Assembly (NCBI RefSeq): GCF_002024165.1
Contig: NZ_MWQN01000001.1
Span: forward strand, 434,001 to 498,000
DNA from: Embleya scabrispora
GTDB lineage: Bacteria; Actinomycetota; Actinomycetes; Streptomycetales; Streptomycetaceae
Length of the DNA: 64,000 bases
Direction: 5' to 3'
Shown here: positions 57,969 to 64,000 of the stretch, piece by piece
How the letters are laid out: every line of letters starts with the position of its first letter
Numbering within the stretch: the stretch's first letter is position 1
Translations under genes and position numbers: made by a program
Notes under the pieces: generated by a model
The model's input: only the letters and a program-made list of their open reading frames with translations
The model's database searches: none
What the model was told of the DNA's origin: nothing

Positions 57969-58693
57969 TCATCCGAGATCGGCCGCCAGCGTCACCAGGT
58001 CCGCCGGGCTGCTGTACTGCCGGGCCGGCGCTGCGGCGGGCTGGTCGCCGCGGTCCGTGCTGGTCGCGATCCGGTGCTGTTCGGCCAGCGACATCAGCTG
58101 AGCCAGCGTCAGCAGCCAGAACTCGCGATCAGATCGGCCAAAGGCGACGAGCCCGAGGTAGTGAAGTTCGCTCCAGGGGATGAGGGAAGGTTCAGCGTCG
58201 ATGCCAAAGGGCTCGGCTGGGCACCTCCCGCCGCGACCGCGGGCGCCGGCATCGCCTCCGACAGAGCCTCCGACATGAGCATCGCCACCGCCTCGAAGGT
58301 GTGCATGTCCAACAGGCTCGCCAGCTCGCGGCGGTCGCGCTGTCGCACGTACGTCACCTCGACGACCTCGCGTTCGTCGCGCTGCTCGATCGCGCCGTCC
58401 GGCGACGTGCGGCGCACGACCGTCACGCGCTCGCGGGCGTGCGGTACGAACCCGTCGTCCAGCAGACCCGCGCCGAGGATGTCGATGATGGGCGCGATCA
58501 TCGGCCGGTCCATGCTCGCCGACGCCTGTTGGATCTGGTCGAACACCTCCTGCATCTGGGCGAGGGACCCGTACCGCGCCTCCAGGTGGGCCATCGACCG
58601 GAGCGAGTACCGCACGTGGGCGGTCGACCCGTCGGTGAGGGGAATGGTGCGGCCGAGCGCCGTGATGCGGGCGCCGTCGGTGGGGGTGCTCAT
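57969..58693 (-). CDS. Tail assembly chaperone GT fusion (-1 frameshift)
   Basis: Ribosomes that slip -1 on CCCTTTG (58211-58205) leave the short chaperone frame and read PFGIDAEPSLIPWSELHYLG and onward to a stop at 57969, giving about 241 residues. This matches the conserved G/GT arrangement in siphoviruses, where the fused product is made in small amounts and guides tail tube assembly around the tape measure. The fusion ends 16 bp before the tape measure start, as expected. Coordinates cover both frames. Confidence 0.72.
58109..58693 (-). CDS. Tail assembly chaperone (G form)
   Basis: 194 residues, lying between the major tail protein and the tape measure gene. It has a short beta start (MSTPTDGARITALGRTIPLT) and long helices (FDQIQQASASMDRPMIAPII; YVRQRDRRELASLLDMHTFE), as in phage G-type chaperones. 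The last about 35 residues after the slippery site are Ser/Pro-rich and probably not conserved. It terminates in the zero frame at TGA. Confidence 0.85.
   Translation of the reverse strand: MSTPTDGARITALGRTIPLTDGSTAHVRYSLRSMAHLEARYGSLAQMQEVFDQIQQASASMDRPMIAPIIDILGAGLLDDGFVPHARERVTVVRRTSPDGAIEQRDEREVVEVTYVRQRDRRELASLLDMHTFEAVAMLMSEALSEAMPAPAVAAGGAQPSPLASTLNLPSSPGANFTTSGSSPLADLIASSGC
58205..58211 (-). promoter_or_regulatory. Programmed -1 frameshift site CCCTTTG
   Basis: The heptamer C-CCT-TTG, in the zero frame of the chaperone, fits the X-XXY-YYZ rule for -1 slippage. The new frame stays open for about 79 codons to just before the tape measure gene. Confidence 0.72.
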
Positions 58694-58776
58694 CGGTGCT
58701 CCAGGTGGTCGGGGCCGGGTTTCGGCTCCTGCCGGGCGGTCCGGAGCAGGACGCTCCAGACCTGGGGGTCTGGGCG

Positions 58777-59355
58777 TCAGGGGGTTGGGGTGGTGACGAT
58801 CGCCGTGGCGGTCTTGTTGATGCGGGCGCTCAGCTGCTTATTGGTCGAGATGAGCGGTACCGCGCGTGCCTCGTTCTCGATCGTGCGGTAGTCCTCCTCG
58901 GCCAACCCCAACCCGGGGAACTTGGAGAGGATGCACTTCCACGCGGTGAAGTGGACGTCGCCGCCGATGATGTCGCCGCCCGACGCGGGCGTGACGCCCT
59001 CGATCTTGAAAGCCGGCGGCTTCGAGTCGCCGGTCAGAGTCCACTCGGACGCCTCGGTCGAGCCCGTACCCGAGTCCGTGACTGCGCCGCTGGCGATGAC
59101 GGTGAGCACGTCCAGGGAGAGCTTCGCGTGGGGGAACGAGACGGACACGTTCGTGAACACCGAGTCCGCGTCCAGGAGTTGGTTGTCGCCGCGGAGTTCC
59201 TTCGTTTCGACGTCGCCGGAGATCTCCATCGACTTGATCCCGGGTACGTCAACGCCGGCCCCGTAGGACGGCGTGCCGCCGGCCGGGTCGTCGAGCAGGG
59301 GGAACACCTTTGCGTCCCTGACCGCGAACAGCTTGGTCACTCGGGAGATGGGCAT
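58777..59355 (-). CDS. Major tail protein
   Basis: 192 residues. The beta-sandwich pattern with GIKSMEISGDVETKELRGDN (a conserved tail-tube loop), WTLTGDSKPPAFKIEGV and a C-terminal helical tail fits the tail tube proteins of siphoviruses. It would polymerise into the tube. It is followed by the chaperone genes, the usual order. ATG start, directly in line with the tail terminator gene upstream (21-bp gap). Confidence 0.85.
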   Translation of the reverse strand: MPISRVTKLFAVRDAKVFPLLDDPAGGTPSYGAGVDVPGIKSMEISGDVETKELRGDNQLLDADSVFTNVSVSFPHAKLSLDVLTVIASGAVTDSGTGSTEASEWTLTGDSKPPAFKIEGVTPASGGDIIGGDVHFTAWKCILSKFPGLGLAEEDYRTIENEARAVPLISTNKQLSARINKTATAIVTTPTP

Positions 59356-59376
59356 GTCACGTCCTTGTCGTTCGGG

Positions 59377-59805
59377 TCAGGTGGCGGGCAGCAGGTCGCG
59401 GTCGAGCTGGAGTTGCAACACGTGGCGGACCACGTTGTCGACGATCGGATCCCGGCCCATGGAGAGAACTCGGACGCCGTACACGTGGCCGGGTGCCTGC
59501 GTCAGCTGCGCGCCGTGCAGCCCTCGGTAGAGCAGTCCGGGCAGGTCGTACCGCTCCGTGTTGCGGCCGGCACTGTCCCGGGCCTGCTGGATCAGGTCGA
59601 CCTGTACCTGCTCGGTCACGACGACCTCCGCATCCGGGTCCCCGAAGTCACCGCGACTGGACAGGGGTTGGGCGATCGAGATGCCCTCGGTCACGACTCC
59701 GTACGGCAGGGGTTGTCCAGGGCGGGGGCCGTCCCGGAACATGGGCAGGCTGAGACCGAGTGCCTCGACGTGCGCCTTGATCGCCCCGGCCGTGGTCGCC
59801 GCCAT
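59377..59805 (-). CDS. Tail terminator protein
   Basis: 142 residues. An alpha-beta pattern (AGAIKAHVEALGLSLPMFRD; QVQVDLIQQARDSAGRN; GVRVLSMGRDPIVDNVVRHV) is consistent with the gpU/tail-completion fold. Its ATG shares one base with the preceding gene's stop (TGATG), and the major tail gene follows. The terminator caps the tail tube and joins it to the head. The family assignment rests on order and length. Confidence 0.75.
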   Translation of the reverse strand: MAATTAGAIKAHVEALGLSLPMFRDGPRPGQPLPYGVVTEGISIAQPLSSRGDFGDPDAEVVVTEQVQVDLIQQARDSAGRNTERYDLPGLLYRGLHGAQLTQAPGHVYGVRVLSMGRDPIVDNVVRHVLQLQLDRDLLPAT

Positions 59806-60245
59806 CAGCCTCTCGCCGCCCTCGGTGCCTCTTCCGCCCAGATCGCAGGCGCGCGGGCGATCGCCGGCCGCATAAACGGCTGCGGTTTGGTCCCGGGGTG
59901 GTGCACGACCGCGACCGGGTGCAGCGCGCCCGGCCAGAACAGCGCCTTCTTGTTCTTGGGCCTGATGACGTGCGGCCTCGTCCCGAATTCGACGTGAGCC
60001 GCGTAGTTCACGTTCGTACCGATCGTCACAGTCCACGACCGGCGCGATCCGGACACCGAGTGCCGGATAGAGGACCGCAGCCGGCCTGTGTCAACCGGGC
60101 ACAACTCCTGTGCCTCGGAGACCATCCGCGTGCCGGTCCGGGTCATTGCGTCGCGGGCGCCGTCGGAGATGCGGCCGATCCACCGACGTAGGCCACGCTC
60201 GTACGCGCGGCCGTCAATCTGGAAATTCATGCTCATGCCGGGCAC
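59805..60245 (-). CDS. HK97 gp10-like head-tail connector
   Basis: 146 residues. The core GARDAMTRTGTRMVSEAQELCPVDTGRLRSSI is a hallmark of HK97 gp10-type minor head/tail-completion proteins, followed by NYAAHVEFGTRPHVIRPKN and FMRPAI. It likely helps join the head and tail. Three possible starts lie within 15 nt; GTG at 60245 is used, with ATG at 60236 as alternative. Confidence 0.8.
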   Translation of the reverse strand: MPGMSMNFQIDGRAYERGLRRWIGRISDGARDAMTRTGTRMVSEAQELCPVDTGRLRSSIRHSVSGSRRSWTVTIGTNVNYAAHVEFGTRPHVIRPKNKKALFWPGALHPVAVVHHPGTKPQPFMRPAIARAPAIWAEEAPRAARG

Positions 60246-60246
60246 G

Positions 60247-60948
60247 TCACACCCCTTCCAGTCGAGGGCCGGACCGCAGGTACGGACGCAGCAGAGCGTC
60301 GGCCGCCGGGCTGCCGGTGGGCGGCCGGAGACCTGGGGCGTCGCCGTCCTCGGTGCTGGGTTTGGCCGCTGTGATCCGCACGTTGTTGCCCTCGTCGTCC
60401 ACGTCCAGGCCCGGCGATCCGGCGGGCGCCTCCGGGTCGACCTGACCAGTCCGTGCCTGCTGCTGGATCCACGCCGCGACCAGCGCCGTAGCCTCGGCGA
60501 CCGCCGACGGCGGCGACACCCAGCCCCACGTGCCGGTCACCTCGACCCGCTCGGCCGACCACCTGCCGAGCAGTCCGGCCCACCCGCCGTTCCACGATTC
60601 GGCGCCCGCGACCAGGTCGTCCCAGCCGCCGTGCGCACCGCACCCGAGGTGCAGCGCGTCGACATGCCCGAGGACCGCCGACGAGGTGACCCGGTACGCG
60701 GTCGCCGGGATCGGCGTGTCCGGCGTGTGGTCGAGCAGCGCGACCACTGCGGTGACCGTCTGCACCCGGCGCGGCAGCAGGGTCAGGCCATCGGCCAGCA
60801 CCGACGCGGCGACCGTCGCCGACCGGGTCTCCCACCACTCCCGCGTATGGCGGTCGACCCGGTCGGCGGCCGCGGTGATGGCGGCGATCACCTCGGCGTC
60901 GCTACCGGTGGCGCCGGCGGCTCGGGCCTGGTCGACGGTGCAGTACAC
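60247..60948 (-). CDS. Head-tail adaptor-like protein
   Basis: 233 residues. An N-terminal helical pattern (TVDQARAAGATGSDAEVIAA; ITAAADRVDRHTREWWETRS) resembles phage gp6-type adaptor proteins. The remaining beta strands contain WGWVSPPSAVAEATALVAA, a common motif in this class. It would sit below the portal. GTG is 1 nt from the upstream stop (TGACGTG). The exact role is inferred from order. Confidence 0.75.
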   Translation of the reverse strand: MYCTVDQARAAGATGSDAEVIAAITAAADRVDRHTREWWETRSATVAASVLADGLTLLPRRVQTVTAVVALLDHTPDTPIPATAYRVTSSAVLGHVDALHLGCGAHGGWDDLVAGAESWNGGWAGLLGRWSAERVEVTGTWGWVSPPSAVAEATALVAAWIQQQARTGQVDPEAPAGSPGLDVDDEGNNVRITAAKPSTEDGDAPGLRPPTGSPAADALLRPYLRSGPRLEGV

Positions 60949-60949
60949 G

Positions 60950-61234
60950 TCAGTCCTCGGCCGGCTCGGTGTCGTCGTCCGGCGGGACGTCCAACAGCCG
61001 CGCCGCGTGCGGGCTGATCTGCGCGCCCTCGGCAACGATGAGCGTGCCTCGGCCGGCCGGCGCCTCGTACAGCACCGGCCCGACCGGCACGCCGTCGGTG
61101 TCGGTCGCCCGGTACGCGTTGCTCGGCGCGCGGTCGCCGACCTCCCAGCCGACGCCGCGGGCGTACTCCTGCGGCCGGATCGCCTGGTGCGGCATGTCGG
61201 CGTCGGCCGCGCGGGTTCTGGGCTGCCGGGCCAT
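60950..61234 (-). CDS. Small phage head-region protein
   Basis: 94 residues. The Arg-rich N-terminus is followed by a short beta segment (GVPVGPVLYEAPAGRGTLIV) and an acidic tail (DDDTEPAED). Its ATG shares one base with the previous stop (TGATG). It lies between the small capsid-adjacent gene and the adaptor gene. No family is recognised. Confidence 0.6.
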   Translation of the reverse strand: MARQPRTRAADADMPHQAIRPQEYARGVGWEVGDRAPSNAYRATDTDGVPVGPVLYEAPAGRGTLIVAEGAQISPHAARLLDVPPDDDTEPAED

Positions 61235-61461
61235 CAGGCACCCCCGATGACGCCGCGGGTCCGCAGCGCGGCGAGCAGTGCGTTGTACGCGGTGGTCGCC
61301 GCTGCGAGGTCGGCGAACGTCGCGCTGTTGTTGATCGTCGGCTTGGCGCCGGTCATCAGCGCGGCGGCCGGGACAGCGGCGGCGACGTTGCCGCGCAGGA
61401 CCAGGGCGGGTGTACCCGGGTCGGCGGCGGCAGGGTCGAATGTGACGTTGATGGGCTGCAT
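61234..61461 (-). CDS. Small head-region protein, unknown
   Basis: 75 residues, beta-like start (MQPINVTFDPAAADPGTPALV) and an Ala-rich helical end (FADLAAATTAYNALLAALRT). It lies 12 bp after the capsid gene, where siphoviruses often code for a head decoration or head fibre protein. I cannot recognise the family. Confidence 0.57.
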   Translation of the reverse strand: MQPINVTFDPAAADPGTPALVLRGNVAAAVPAAALMTGAKPTINNSATFADLAAATTAYNALLAALRTRGVIGGA

Positions 61462-61473
61462 GACGCTCCCTGG

Positions 61474-62697
61474 TCAGGCCGCGAACGTGCCGAGCACGAA
61501 CGCCCGCGGGGTGTGCACGGCGACGTTCGCGCGCATCTCGGCCAGCACAACGAGGGTGTTCGCGATGAACAGGCTGGCGTGGGAGTCGGTCATGAGGATG
61601 GTGATCCCCTGCCGCTCCCAGAGGGTGGCGCCCATACGGAACCCACCGACCAGGAAGGTCCCGGCGGTCATCGCCACGGTGCTCACCACGGCGAGGCCCC
61701 ACAGCCGCGCGGGCGCCAGACCCTGAATGTTCGCCACCACCCGGAACTGCCCGGTGCCGTCCTCGTCGAGCTCCACGTCCTCCCAGTCGGACGGGTGCAT
61801 CACGACACCGTCCGGCGGATACATCGCCAGCTCGGCGACGGTGCGCGCGCGGCGGATGCTGATCAGCTTCGACTCGGATGCGGCCGCGGTGTAGGTGCCG
61901 ATACCGGAGGTCGTGGTGATCCCCTGCATCTGCGTGGTGCCGTTGCCGGTGAGGATCTCCCTGTCTTCTTTGTACCGCAGGCCGTAGCTCAGCCGGCCTT
62001 CGATGTAGCCCTGCAACTGGCCCTCGTCGTCGGCGGCCTGCCGCGTGATCGCGACCCAGTGCGCCAGGGTCTTCATCGACGTGGAGACCAGCTCGAACGC
62101 GAAATCCGACTGAGGCTTGTCGTTGCCCTCGGGCACGACCGCCGCCGCGTTCCATCCGCCGGCCGGCGCGGTCGCCGGGCCGGAGATGTCCCTCACGTAC
62201 TCCAGGGTCTGGCCGGTCGACGTCTGCCGGTCGAGCAGGTCGGCGACGAGCAGCGGCAGATCGGGCTGCGCGGTCAGGACGCCCGGGACGCGCTGGGTCT
62301 GCGACGGGTAGGTCCCGGTGACGATCGTGCCGGCGGGTGCCGCGCGGTGGTCGAAGTCGGGGATGTCGTACCGCGTGGTGCCGGACATGCCGGCGGCGCG
62401 GTACTGCGCGAGGGCTTCGGACTGGAGGAACCGGCGGCCGATGGAGAGAGCCCGCGCGCTGTCGACCTGCGGGGCGCCCTGGACCGCGCCGGGCTGCGGG
62501 CCGGTCGGCCGCTGCGGCTCGGGCGGAGCCTGGGTGAGGAGCCGACTCCGAGCCGCGGCGCGCTCGTTGGTCTGCTGGATCTGCCCGGCGATTTCGTCGG
62601 CCTCGGCGATCAGGCGGTCGACGTCGCCGTCGAACTCCGGGTCGTCGAGCTGGGCGAGCAGCGCCGCGCGGCGCTCGGTCAGGGTGAGGGTGGGCAC
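61474..62697 (-). CDS. Major capsid protein, HK97 fold
   Basis: 407 residues. The first about 100 form a charged helical delta/scaffold region (ERRAALLAQLDDPEFDGDVD; DEIAGQIQQTNERAAARSRL), usually removed by the protease. The HK97 core starts near 115, with an E-loop-like stretch (about 145-185), the spine helix VSTSMKTLAHWVAITRQAAD and the P-domain segment with GDREILTGNG-like loops. FLVGGFRMGATLWERQGI near the C-terminus is common in HK97-type capsids. It forms the icosahedral shell. ATG start. Confidence 0.9.
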   Translation of the reverse strand: MPTLTLTERRAALLAQLDDPEFDGDVDRLIAEADEIAGQIQQTNERAAARSRLLTQAPPEPQRPTGPQPGAVQGAPQVDSARALSIGRRFLQSEALAQYRAAGMSGTTRYDIPDFDHRAAPAGTIVTGTYPSQTQRVPGVLTAQPDLPLLVADLLDRQTSTGQTLEYVRDISGPATAPAGGWNAAAVVPEGNDKPQSDFAFELVSTSMKTLAHWVAITRQAADDEGQLQGYIEGRLSYGLRYKEDREILTGNGTTQMQGITTTSGIGTYTAAASESKLISIRRARTVAELAMYPPDGVVMHPSDWEDVELDEDGTGQFRVVANIQGLAPARLWGLAVVSTVAMTAGTFLVGGFRMGATLWERQGITILMTDSHASLFIANTLVVLAEMRANVAVHTPRAFVLGTFAA

Positions 62698-62886
62698 GGG
62701 TGGCCTCCGGCGTGAACGGGTCGGTAGCGCAGCGATGACGCGTGCGCGGTGACGAGTCCCCGTTGTTCACGGCCGGAGGGAGGCCGGCGGGTGGTGCGCC
62801 CCTTTGTTGACGACCGGCGGGCATCCGGTGCCATACACCGTAAGTCTGTGATCGTCGACCTGTCCAGCGGGAACGCCGCAGGCAGG

Positions 62887-63534
62887 TCAGCCGAGAGGCA
62901 CCGCCATGGTCAGCCGAGCCCGCGCGGCGAGCAACTCCCGCCGCCGACTGGGCACCTGTGCGCCGGTGCGGCGTGCGCGCTCGGCCTCGACCGCCAGCAG
63001 GTCGGGTGTGTCGTCGGCGCCGTACAGATCATCCAGCGCGGACCGCACCGTCGTGAGCTTGCTGCCGGGCACCGACGCCATGCGGGCGGTGATCTGGGAC
63101 ACCTCGACCAGCCGGGCGCCGCGGATGTTGTCCATCACGTCTCGGTAGGCTTCCTCGCTCATCTCGACCAGCTTGTCGACGGGTGGCAGGTCGGTCCGCA
63201 CGAACCCTACGGACAGTTCGGCGGCCGAGCCGGACCGGGCGCGGGTGCGGCCGGTCGCTCCGTCGGGGGTGTCGTCGTACCGGCCGCCGATCCAGAGGCC
63301 GACGTCGTCACGCTCCTCCGCGCGGAACGTGCCGAGCGGCGTGTACGGGTCGTGCATGAACAGCAGGGCGAACGAGTCGCGAGCCTTGAGCCCGCCTTTG
63401 CGGAATGCCTTCGGGTGGAACGTGGTGCCGTAGCTGTCGACCACGCCGAACCGGCAGCCCCAGCCTTCGAATGTGCCGTCCTCGCCGTCGTCGATGCGGG
63501 ACTCGATGACCTCGACGGTGCGGTACTCGATCAC
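62887..63534 (-). CDS. Prohead protease, HK97 (S78) type
   Basis: 215 residues. It begins EYRTVEVIESRIDDGEDGTF and has WGCRFGVVDSYGTTFHPKAF, the conserved GxxxxFxxxDxxGxxxxPGA-type opening of prohead proteases. The catalytic His61 in FMHDPYTPLG and Ser108 in AELSVGF are in the expected order. It cleaves the capsid delta domain. GTG at 63534 is used; GAGAGGG is 8 nt upstream. The 189-bp gap to the capsid gene holds no gene. Confidence 0.86.
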   Translation of the reverse strand: MIEYRTVEVIESRIDDGEDGTFEGWGCRFGVVDSYGTTFHPKAFRKGGLKARDSFALLFMHDPYTPLGTFRAEERDDVGLWIGGRYDDTPDGATGRTRARSGSAAELSVGFVRTDLPPVDKLVEMSEEAYRDVMDNIRGARLVEVSQITARMASVPGSKLTTVRSALDDLYGADDTPDLLAVEAERARRTGAQVPSRRRELLAARARLTMAVPLG

Positions 63535-63616
63535 GATGCTGACCCTCTCGTTCGGATGTGGACCGCGACGCGGACCGGGTAGCCCCGGCCGCACCGGCGG
63601 CAGTGGACACGCGTGC

Positions 63617-63976
63617 TCACGCCGTGCGCTGGCCGAGTGCGTGCTTGGCTCGCTCCTCGGCGACGACCTGCATCAGTCGCGGGTGCATGGGCGACAGGAG
63701 CGGCGCGTACCGGTACGTGGCGACCCTGACCCGGCGGCGGCCGGTCCCGTGCTCGGCGACCTGGTCGAGCTGGTAGACGATCTGCCCGCCCTCAAACGTC
63801 AGCACGGGCGGCGGGCTGCCGTCGGAAGTCACGCGGGTGGCGCCGCGTGCGCCGTCGTGCGGGCCGCGGCGGGCTTCGTGCAGGGGCACGCCGACCGGCA
63901 GGGCCAAGCCGCGCACCTGCCGCGGCCCGGCGGCCTGCAAAACGGTGCGGACCTCGCCGCGCAACAGGGTGGTCAT
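63617..63976 (-). CDS. Phage head-region protein, unknown
   Basis: 119 residues. It is basic overall, with LEV-type strands and a helical end (PMHPRLMQVVAEERAKHALG). ATG overlaps the stop of the upstream gene by 4 nt (ATGA). Between portal and protease, phages often carry small head proteins of unknown role, and no motif tells more here. Confidence 0.55.
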   Translation of the reverse strand: MTTLLRGEVRTVLQAAGPRQVRGLALPVGVPLHEARRGPHDGARGATRVTSDGSPPPVLTFEGGQIVYQLDQVAEHGTGRRRVRVATYRYAPLLSPMHPRLMQVVAEERAKHALGQRTA

Positions 63977-64000
63977 GAGTCCTCCGTGGGCTCGAACTCG
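63973..64000 (-). CDS. C-terminal end of upstream phage gene (portal?)
   Basis: Only the last eight codons are in the window, reading EFEPTEDS then TGA. It overlaps the start of the next gene by 4 nt (ATGA). By gene order it is likely the portal protein, but the sequence is too short to confirm. Confidence 0.4.

Larger units (their letters stand above)
46686..64000. mobile_element. Siphovirus-type prophage, left part
   Basis: From the broken flavodoxin gene to the window edge every recognisable gene is phage-like: a regulator block on the plus strand, then a leftward late operon for head, connector, tail, tape measure, lysis. The order matches lambda/HK97-type siphoviruses of actinobacteria. 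Terminase, portal body, integrase and replication genes must lie beyond 64000. No late gene is visibly broken, so the structural module appears intact. Confidence 0.95.

Noticed and set aside
62698-62886. Extra gene between prohead protease and capsid
   Set aside because: Frames are short and Arg/Pro-rich, lack a ribosome binding site, and the capsid start is well supported.
1-64000. rRNA or tRNA genes and insertion sequences
   Set aside because: No cloverleaf with conserved TTCGAATC-type loops, no rRNA cores and no transposase frames with terminal inverted repeats were seen by eye.

Overview
The window is very GC-rich, with GTG starts, 4-nt GTGA/ATGA overlaps and dense two-strand coding, and it carries genes typical of Streptomycetales: rbpA, a stand-alone ppm, an smeA-sffA pair, a sodF-type superoxide dismutase, a SpoIIE/GAF/HATPase protein, and WYL, PaaX and MocR regulators. 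I infer a Streptomyces-like actinobacterium (Streptomyces, Embleya, Yinghuangia or a relative). The genus cannot be fixed from the sequence alone. I recognised no rRNA, tRNA, CRISPR array or insertion sequence.

Bases 1-31,600 are accessory chromosome built from short regulator-plus-target units. They include MarR next to a hydrolase, MocR upstream of a class IV aminotransferase with repeated AAGTGG-type boxes, a heterodimeric ABC exporter behind a MerR-type promoter, and FadR/GntR divergent from an MFS exporter. Further on are a PLP enzyme, a DJ-1 protein, an F420/FMN split-barrel protein, a PEP-mutase-like enzyme and an AMP-forming ligase. These are followed by sodF with a Cys-rich regulator, MarR divergent from MFS/AKR genes, TetR divergent from a DrrAB-type ABC exporter, and WYL and DedA proteins. 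Bases 31,693-32,410 hold a tandem array of about 27 units of 26 bp.

Bases 32,400-46,450 begin with several GNAT and oxidoreductase genes and an unrecognised 440-residue protein. They then enter a block that looks like conserved Streptomyces core: a folC-like ligase, ppm, fxsA, rbpA with a textbook sigma-R promoter, a SpoIIE-type phosphatase and an sffA-smeA sporulation operon.

At about 46,680 a flavodoxin-like gene is cut off and a siphovirus prophage begins, running past the right edge. Four rightward genes (an XRE/TPR regulator and small or HTH proteins) meet a leftward late operon. In transcription order (right to left) the late operon encodes a probable portal end, a head protein, prohead protease, HK97-type capsid, head-tail connectors, tail terminator and major tail protein. 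It continues with tail assembly chaperones using a CCCTTTG -1 frameshift, tape measure, Dit and baseplate/fibre proteins, amidase endolysin, holin and a membrane-anchored collagen-like protein. Integrase, terminase and replication genes are not in the window.
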